This document shows, piece by piece, positions 57,569-64,000 of a DNA stretch of 64,000 bases (position 1 is its first letter; each line of letters begins with the position of its first letter). Location of the stretch: assembly GCF_024139115.2 (NCBI RefSeq), contig NC_085140.1, forward strand, positions 291,119,293 to 291,183,292, written 5' to 3'. The stretch comes from Armigeres subalbatus. Taxonomy: Eukaryota > Arthropoda > Insecta > Diptera > Culicidae. The position numbers and the translations under genes are program-made. The notes beneath the pieces are model-generated. The model ran no database searches. It worked only from the letters and a program-made list of their open reading frames with translations, and had not been told where the DNA came from.

Positions 57569-57849
57569 TTAATAGCAAAAATACTATTTTTTCATATGCA
57601 CTAGAAAGGCATTAACATTGCTAGGTGGATTAAATCAGGTTTATTTTTGTATACTACTTTCACAATAGCAAGCATTTTCACACCCACGCATCTTCCTCAA
57701 GAATGTAACGTTGTTTGTTGGATTTTTGCATATAATACTGAAATCGCCTTCGTTAAGTATGATAATGACTGAGCCTACCAAATAATAAAAAAATAGGCTG
57801 TTTAACCCGAAAAATACTAAAAGTACACCATTTTACCGTATAACTTCGG

Positions 57850-57962
57850 TAATTTATATTTATGACCGCCCTTCTAGGGGAATGGAACCACTGTGGCGGT
57901 CGCGACGAATGGCGTCCGAGTAAGGATCCTCGATGCGGGGTTTTACAGCTGAACCACTCCAC
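57850..57962 (-). other. Possible tRNA-like SINE head
   Basis: On the minus strand GGTGGAGTGGTTCAGCTG is followed by GTGGTTCCATTCCCC, loosely like A and B boxes at normal spacing. No cloverleaf can be closed. Low certainty. Confidence 0.3.
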
Positions 57963-58380
57963 CGAAAAACTCTATGATGATAGGGTTTTGAAACCTATCA
58001 ACAGTTTACATTAATCACCGACTTTTTTTCACATGAAACATTGCCATTAGCTTACCTAGCTCTCGACAATCTCAGTCGAGATCAGAAAACTCAACGCCTG
58101 TGGTTTGAATGAGTTTCGTTTCTATCTGCGCGGTTTTGTGGTAAAATCTGTGTTTTAGTTACAATTATTCACAAATAACAGATTAAATCTACCTGCAACT
58201 CAAATCTTTCCCTTTCACTATCCGAAACTAGCGTCAAAATTCACAATCGTTTGCTCACGTGTTTTTGGAACTTTTATTTTAACAACGGTCTCGTTTACCA
58301 GGTCGTTCACATGCGAATGAAGCCTGCTACCCACCGGACAATTGGATTGGTCTTAAACTTGATTCGCTCGTTGTAACTAA

Positions 58381-58610
58381 GGGTCGGTCTCAATTGGATA
58401 ATTAAACTGAAATTAAACTTAAAAGTGACATTTTAATAATTACCAAATAACCCTGCTCGCAGAGCAAGATTAATTTTGACAGATATCGAATCATTTTCCA
58501 TCGATGTCCTATTGGAATTGCTGGGTAGCACCAGCCATTCTTATAACGGGGTGATTTTTTAATTTTCGAACTGTCACTTTTAAGTTTAATTCTCCAAATG
58601 AGACAGACCC
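58381..58610. mobile_element. PIF/Harbinger-type MITE, TIR GGGTC, TAA target
   Basis: The left GGGTCGGTCTCAATTGGA and right arm ending TCCAAATGAGACAGACCC continue with TTAAACTTAAAAGTGACA. TAA flanks both sides (58378-58380, 58611-58613). GGG-type ends and a TWA target are the Harbinger signature. 230 bp, non-coding. Confidence 0.85.
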
Positions 58611-58635
58611 TAAAAGGACAAAAGAGTTCTCTCTA

Positions 58636-58877
58636 TCCAGCTTTCCACGCTCGGTAATGGCGGCTTGTCGGTGTGCAAAAATCAATAATAATCAAATTAT
58701 TGGTCACTGTACTTTTTGACACTAGCTGGAGGAAAGCTCACTGGCGTTCCTGGGAGAGGGGAAGGGAACAAAGGCCTTTTCGCCAGTGAGTTTTCCTCCA
58801 GCTAGTGTAAAATGGTACAGTGACCGATTAATTTTTTCACACCTACAAGCCGCCATTACCGAGCGCGGAAAGTTGGA
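58636..58877. mobile_element. Hairpin MITE with TCCAGCTTTCC ends, TA target
   Basis: About 110-bp arms share CGGTAATGGCGGCTTGT, GGTCACTGTAC and CTAGCTGGAGGAAA. TA flanks at 58634-58635 and 58878-58879. The centre is GGAGAGGGGAAGGGA. It sits about 25 bp from the Harbinger-type MITE. Confidence 0.75.
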
Positions 58878-59185
58878 TACCTCCGATATGAGAAGGTAGG
58901 CACGAAGGTTCCATTGTCATGATCCGTATCACTTGGTCCCCACGCGTTTCTATCCCACTCGATAAATGAGAGCATCAATCGGTGAGTGGGCCGTAATTTT
59001 AGAAACTGGAGTGTTCTTAGGCTGAACTACATGCAGTCAGTTTATTTCCCCGAATGACTGGCAGATGACGTTAATAGTAAGCTGTATATTTAAATGTTTA
59101 AAGCAAAGGCCGACTGACTACTCGGACTCAATTAATCGTTACACCTTGCTACATAATGACAACTTTCATGATCATTTTTCAAGGC

Positions 59186-59312
59186 TTCCTTACTTACTTA
59201 CTTGATACTTGATGGGCTACAGCTCTTCGATGAACCTACGCTGAATGGAGTATCCTTCTCCACTGGACTCGATCCTGGGCCAATCGCTTCCAGTCGCCCT
59301 GAACATTGAGCG
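59186..59312 (-). pseudogene. 3' end of another RTE-like LINE, head-to-head with RTE copy 4
   Basis: The minus strand reads GDWKRLAQDRVQWRRILHSA then a stop and a CTTACTTA-type (TAAG)n tail at 59186-59200. This parallels GWRRVAMDRAEWRRLLYTA at the end of the other RTE copies, so it is a different but related family. Only about 130 bp is left. Confidence 0.65.
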
Positions 59313-61412
59313 TCCTCAGCTCCAACGGAAGAGCAGCTAGGCACAGCATCTCTTGAAGATGGCTGGAGAGATATTCGATCCGCCATTGGTAGCACCGCAA
59401 CCGCTGCACTTGGCACGGTGCCCCCGGATCAGAGAAACGACTGGTATGACGGTGAATGTGAGCAGTTAGTGGAAGAGAAGAATGCAGCATGGGCGAGATT
59501 GCTGCAACACCGCACGAGGGCGAACGAGGCACGATATAAACAGGCGCGGAACAGACAAAACTCGATTTTCCGGAGGAAAAAGCGCCAGCAGGAAGATCGA
59601 GACCGTTAAGAAACGGAACAACTGTACCGCGCTAATAACACACGAAAGTTCTATGAGAAGTTAAACCGTTCACGTAAGGGCTACGTGCTACAGCCCGATA
59701 TGTGTAAGGACATAAACGGGAACCTTCTTACGAACGAGCGTGAGGTGATCCAAAGGTGGCGGCAGCACTACGAAGAACACCTGAATGGCGATGTGGCAGA
59801 CGAAGATGGCGGTATGGTGATGGACCTGGGAGAACGCGCGCAGGACATAATTCTACCGGCTCCGGATCTCCAGGAAATCCAGGAGGAGATTGGCCGGCTC
59901 AAGAACAACAAAGCCCCTGGGGTTGACCAACTACCAGGAGAGCTATTTAAACACGGTGGTGAGGCACTGGCTAGAGCGCTGCACTGGGTCATTACCAAGA
60001 TTTGGGAGGAGGAAGTTTTGCCGCAGGAGTGGATGGAAGGTGTCGTGTGTCCCATCTACAAAAAGGGCGATAAGCTGGATTGTAGCAACTACCGCGCAAT
60101 CACATTGCTGAACGCCGCCTACAAGGTACTCTCCCAAATTTTATGCCGTCGACTAGCACCAACTGCAAGGGAGTTCGTGGGGCAGTACCAGGCGGGTTTT
60201 ATGGGCGAACGCTCCACCACGGACCAGGTGTTTGCCATTCGCCAAGTACTGCAGAAATGCCGCGAATACAACGTGCCCACACACCATCTATTCATCGACT
60301 TCAAAGCCGCATATGATACAATCGATCGGGACCAGCTATGGCAGCTAATGCACGAACACGGTTTTTTGGATAAACTGACACGGTTGATCAAAGCGACGAT
60401 GGATCGGGTGATGTGCGTAGTTCGAGTTTCAGGGGCATTCTCGAGTCCCTTCGAAACCCGCAGAGGGTTACGGCAAGGTGATGGTCTTTCGTGTTTGCTA
60501 TTCAACATCGCTTTGGAAGGTGTAATACGAAGAGCAGGGATTAACATGAGTGGTACAATTTTCAATAAGTCCGTCCAGCTATTTGGTTTCGCCGACGACA
60601 TAGATATTATGGCACGTAACTTTGAGAAGATGGAGGAAGCCTACATCAGACTGGAGAGGGAAGCTAAGCGGATCGGACTAGTCATGAACACGTCGAAGAC
60701 GAAGTACATGATAGGAAGAGGTTCAAGAGAAGACAATGTGAGCCACCCACCGCGAGTTTGCATCGGTGGTGACGAAATCGAGGTGGTAGAAGAATTTGTG
60801 TACTTGGGCTCACTGGTGACTGCCGAAAATGACACCAGCAGAGAAATTCGGAGACGCATAGTGGCTGGAAATCGTACGTACTTTGGACTCCGCAAGACGC
60901 TCCGATCGAATAGAGTTCGCCGCCGTACCAAACTGACAATCTACAAAACGCTAATTAGACCGGTAGTCCTCTACGGACACGAGACCTGGACGATGCTCGT
61001 GGAGGACCAACGCGCACTTGGAGTTTTCGAAAGGAAAGTGCTGCGTACCATCTATGGTGGGGTGCAGATGGCGGACGGTACGTGGAGGAGGCGAATGAAC
61101 CACGAATTGCATCAGCTGATGGGAGAACCATCCATCGTTCACACCGCGAAAATCGGACGACTGCGATGGGCCGGGCACATAGCCAGAATGTCGGACAGTA
61201 ACCCGGTGAAAATGGTTCTCGACAACGATCCGACGGGCACAAGAAGGCGAGGTGCGCAGCGGGCAAGGTGGATCGATCAGGTGGAAGATGACTTGCGGAC
61301 CCTCCGTAGACTGCGTGGTTGGCGACGTGTAGCCATGGACCGAGCCGAATGGAGAAGACTCTTATATACCGCACAGGCCACTTCGGCCTTAGTCTGAATA
61401 AATAATAATAAT
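59313..61412 (+). mobile_element. RTE-clade LINE, copy 4, 5'-truncated
   Basis: It starts at the position equal to about 12176 of copy 1 and ends in AATAAATAATAATAATA. It is nearly identical to copy 1 over 2 kb, which implies recent activity of the family. The endonuclease is missing. A TAA stop at 59607-59609 (copy 1 has GAA) splits the linker from the RT frame. Confidence 0.88.
59685..61397 (+). CDS. RTE reverse transcriptase open frame (570 codons, partial protein)
   Basis: The frame is open from a non-ATG codon to the natural stop. The region holds NNKAPGVDQLPGE at 73-85, RT motif A FIDFKAAYD (203-211, D205), motif B GLRQGDGLSCLLFN (261-274), motif C FADDI (302-306), and a C-terminal basic domain ending RAEWRRLLYTAQAT. 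All catalytic aspartates are present. Without its endonuclease and with no promoter it is likely silent. It is the best-preserved RT in the window and a reference for repairing the reading of copies 1-3 in silico alignments. Confidence 0.85.
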   Translation: MLQPDMCKDINGNLLTNEREVIQRWRQHYEEHLNGDVADEDGGMVMDLGERAQDIILPAPDLQEIQEEIGRLKNNKAPGVDQLPGELFKHGGEALARALHWVITKIWEEEVLPQEWMEGVVCPIYKKGDKLDCSNYRAITLLNAAYKVLSQILCRRLAPTAREFVGQYQAGFMGERSTTDQVFAIRQVLQKCREYNVPTHHLFIDFKAAYDTIDRDQLWQLMHEHGFLDKLTRLIKATMDRVMCVVRVSGAFSSPFETRRGLRQGDGLSCLLFNIALEGVIRRAGINMSGTIFNKSVQLFGFADDIDIMARNFEKMEEAYIRLEREAKRIGLVMNTSKTKYMIGRGSREDNVSHPPRVCIGGDEIEVVEEFVYLGSLVTAENDTSREIRRRIVAGNRTYFGLRKTLRSNRVRRRTKLTIYKTLIRPVVLYGHETWTMLVEDQRALGVFERKVLRTIYGGVQMADGTWRRRMNHELHQLMGEPSIVHTAKIGRLRWAGHIARMSDSNPVKMVLDNDPTGTRRRGAQRARWIDQVEDDLRTLRRLRGWRRVAMDRAEWRRLLYTAQATSALV

Positions 61413-61512
61413 AGAATCATACAAACGTATACCAGTTGAACTGTACCTGTGAATTGCTGTGATTCAGGGTAATTATTAATTATTTTTTATCTTTCAATTT
61501 GGATTCCAAAAA

Positions 61513-61771
61513 TCAAGCTCTATCTGGTAAAAGAGTGAATGTCACAAGAGAGAATTCTCTTCGTCGACTTCCCCTCTTTTAAATAAAAGTGACAAGCAGA
61601 TGATTTCTTTGCAGTTTATCACCTCAGAATGCAAGTTCGCATTGTTTTCTATCGTGCTGTAGTGATAAACCACAAAGAAATCCACTGCTTGTCACTTTTA
61701 TCAAAAAGAGGGGAAGTCGGCGAAGAGAAACCTCTCTTGCGACATTCGCCCTTATTCCAGATAGAGCTTGA
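61513..61771. mobile_element. Hairpin MITE with TCAAGCTCTATCTGG ends
   Basis: The arms share AGCTCTATCTGG, ACTTCCCCTCTTTT, AAAAGTGACAAGCAG and TTTCTTTG blocks in inverted order around a 70-bp centre. Target duplication unclear. The 78-codon frame here is an artefact. Confidence 0.7.
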
Positions 61772-62000
61772 AATAGGTATTTTCCCCTATTGCAAATTGT
61801 GTTATTTACATCCAGTGTTAATGCATCTTCCGTATAACGCAGGCTACTGTCATGCTATTGTTTAGCCCATCGCCAAATCGTAGCCAGGATGTCCCGGGCA
61901 CATTTTTTTTTCATACTACTTTTCAATGATGACAGCGGTCTATGTCTATTGATGATGATGACACCGCGCTTGTTACAGGCTCGGTATAACGCATCTTTCG

Positions 62001-62198
62001 AAAAGATATTTTGGTTACAAAATAAAGATTGTCGCTGTCGTCGCTGTCCGGAATATCTTTAGCTGGCGAGCATAGAATGCTAAATGTCAATGAAGGGAAA
62101 ATTCATACGATTTGACAGTTCGGTACCCAACATGTTTCGGACAGCAGAACAAAGGGAACCGAAGCGACAATCTTTATCTTGTAACTAGAATATCTTTT
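62001..62198. mobile_element. Hairpin MITE with AAAAGATATT ends
   Basis: The left AAAAGATATTTTGGTTACAA and the right part TTGTAACTAGAATATCTTTT flank AAAGATTGTCGCT and its complement, and CTGTCCG/CGGACAG. 198 bp, non-coding. Confidence 0.6.
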
Positions 62199-62436
62199 AT
62201 CTCTGGCAGTCACTGATTATTAAATAGCAGGCCATGAGTCTGCTTCTTTCTTCATCGCGCAATCAACAAAGATGGACGCCTCTCAACACTTAGGGATCAT
62301 CCAGCTTGTTCTGCGGAATCAGACCCCACTTTTGGCGATCCTGCCAAGTTGTTCCTGGTTGGAAATAATCATTTTCATATCCCATTGCAGGTAGCCTGGT
62401 TGAAGATTTGTATGACATGTAGAATGAAGAAGACAC

Positions 62437-62703
62437 TTCCTCAGCCGAGCGGTAAGACGCGCGGCTGTAAAGCAATACCATGCTGAAGGTGGCTGAGTTC
62501 GATTCCCAATCCGGTCTAGAAAAATTTTGGGTTGGAAATTTCCTCGACCTTTCTGGACATATAAAAGTATCATCGTGTTAACCTCATAGATATACGTATG
62601 GTCTAGAAACCTCGCAGTTAATAGCTGTGGAAGTGCCTAATGAACAATAAGTTGCGAGGCGGTAATGTCCAAGTGGGGGATGTAACTCCAATAAGAAGAA
62701 GAG
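62437..62703 (+). mobile_element. tRNA-derived SINE
   Basis: The head has an A box (CAGCCGAGCGGTAAGAC) and B box (GAGTTCGATTCCC) in Pol III order. Then follow GGTCTAGAAAAATTTTGG, TATCATCGTG and a 3' part GCGAGGCGGTAATGTCC ending in a GAAGAA tract. This wording is familiar from abundant Aedes SINEs (from memory). It is not a tRNA gene: the cloverleaf cannot be closed. Confidence 0.75.
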
Positions 62704-64000
62704 TACGTAGAGAACACTTTGGAAGAGTAGAGTGCTCCGCTGACAATCGGACGATGATCAACAGATGCTGTTGTGAACCGCTTCTAACATGGATAACAGA
62801 TGCTTGTTCAGATCTCCATCTCTGGAGAGGAGCAATCCCTTTCCCTATCAGCAAACGACCAAAGCTCCCACCGGGATCCCATCTTCCCTAAGGTTGCTAG
62901 TTGTTGAGCAGCGCAACTACACTTTGCTGCCGTTGTCTGCATAGTTAGTGCTGGTTGGGTCAATTTTTCATTACAAAGTAAATATTCATGTTTTTAAAAT
63001 TAAATTTGGTTTATTTTGATTTTTTCTTTCTTTTTCACACATATACATTAACAATAGCTTTCTTCTCTCCAAGAAAATTCCTTTCCTTTGGCTTTACAGA
63101 TCGTAGTTTCAAGTCAAGTTCGAATTAGTATGTTTTTGTGACGTTTTTCTCAGTTTTATTTTTCTAGTGTTCTCTCTCAGTGTATAAGGTCGTGAAAATA
63201 GATTCGTTTTCAGGATGCTGCGGTTCGCGTCTGGCTTTTCTGGGTCAGCTTGAGAAACCTGTTAACCAGCGCCCGGTAGGCCCCACGGCAACAAACCCTT
63301 TCGGGAACTGGAATGCACGCCGGATGACAAGGTAGATGGCGTTTGGCGGAGGAACGGTCGAACGTTTAGACAATTGCGAAGTTTTCTTAAATCGATGGGC
63401 TGATGTTTGTTGGTAATTTGAACGTGTCTCTATATTTATCTCTCGTTTTGCCTAGTTGAAGATGGTAATTTCGGGCTGTACTAAACGTACTACGCGTCGC
63501 AATCAATTCTTTTCGGAAACGATGCGTGGGGACCGGGACTAGTCAACAACTTCCAAAGCGTAATTCGGATTGTTCGGCTGCGAAGCGCAACTCCACAGTA
63601 AAAACTAAATCATTTTCCATTTGTTTCAGTTTCGAATAGTATCTTATTTCGTTATTTTAATTAATAAAAATAAATACATTTTTTATTAATAAAATTATAA
63701 AAGATTCAGAGCGAAAGTACAAAATTAAAACGAATACAAACATAAAGAAAATAAAGAATGATAACGTTTGAAAAAAGTATCATTATCATTATGTTTTGAT
63801 GGACATAGCTATCCTCTCTCGATATAACAGGCGATTCATTTTCCTTTGTTCTCGCATGACGCTCGCAAGATCTTCCAATACCTAATATACAAGTTCCGCT
63901 CTCGGAGAATTATTCGCGACGGACACGTTTGCTCACTTCCACATACAGATAACACGTGTACGTTAAACAATACTAATTCTTTCGGGCTGAAAATGTGTAT
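62704..64000. other. Intergenic, nothing recognised
   Basis: A very AT-rich tract at 63600-63780. No supported coding frame. The block at 63220-63360 is GC-richer, but I see no motif. Confidence 0.4.

Noticed and set aside
62437..62510. Functional tRNA gene on the plus strand
   Set aside because: A and B boxes only. The acceptor stem does not pair, and SINE body follows.
63000..64000. Possible 5' or 3' untranslated gene sequence at the right edge
   Set aside because: No open frame, splice pair or motif to support it.

Overview
The window looks like mosquito DNA, most probably Aedes (A. aegypti or A. albopictus). It is AT-rich and intron-bearing, and it holds layer upon layer of transposable elements around one recognisable host gene. 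The species call is an inference from the element types (RTE-clade LINEs with a TAA-repeat tail, tRNA-derived SINEs of Feilai style, many foldback MITEs). No database search was possible.

Host gene: a five-exon cytochrome b5-related fatty acid desaturase-like gene (Cyt-b5-r type) lies at 21820-23959 on the plus strand. All splice junctions join in frame and give 445 residues with a heme-binding HPGG motif and three histidine boxes. It appears intact. No other host gene is convincing.

Layout. 1-10700: MITEs, a 2-kb TIR element (2615-4595), a microsatellite-tailed LINE insertion (5806-7321), and a LINE ORF1 relic on the minus strand split by a MITE (8350-9880). 10749-15235: a clean nest of a retroposon with a 21-bp target-site duplication (TSD), containing a TA-MITE, containing a 3.3-kb RTE element, plus a separate foldback insertion. 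16990-20030: a 3-kb G/T-only array of 10- and 11-bp units. 20740-21200: a MITE with a nested poly-A retroposon. 21820-23959: the desaturase-like gene. 24540-31670: a decayed RTE relic and a CR1/Jockey-like LINE, the latter interrupted by a second RTE copy. 33833-44602: a foldback MITE interrupted by a 9.99-kb insertion with 13-bp TSDs. That insertion has inverted Penelope-like element (PLE) 3' ends at its two edges and a satellite of about 136-bp monomers with higher-order structure inside. 45339-46160: a MITE and a second copy of the 10770-15214 retroposon, which gives natural empty sites. 46800-48800: a diverged RTE copy. 48803-50120: a degenerate GAATTCC-type array. 50147-53761: a DNA transposon with 186-bp TIRs and a decayed, spliced transposase. 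54035-62700: MITEs, SINEs and a fourth RTE copy with a long open reverse transcriptase frame.

The elements do not form a pathway. Their relation is order of insertion, and several nests can be dated relative to one another by TSDs and by empty sites inside this window. The two most unusual objects are the PLE/satellite insertion and the long-TIR transposon. The transposon's coding sequence carries hAT-like spacing of acidic and C/H motifs, but I could not assign it to a named superfamily.
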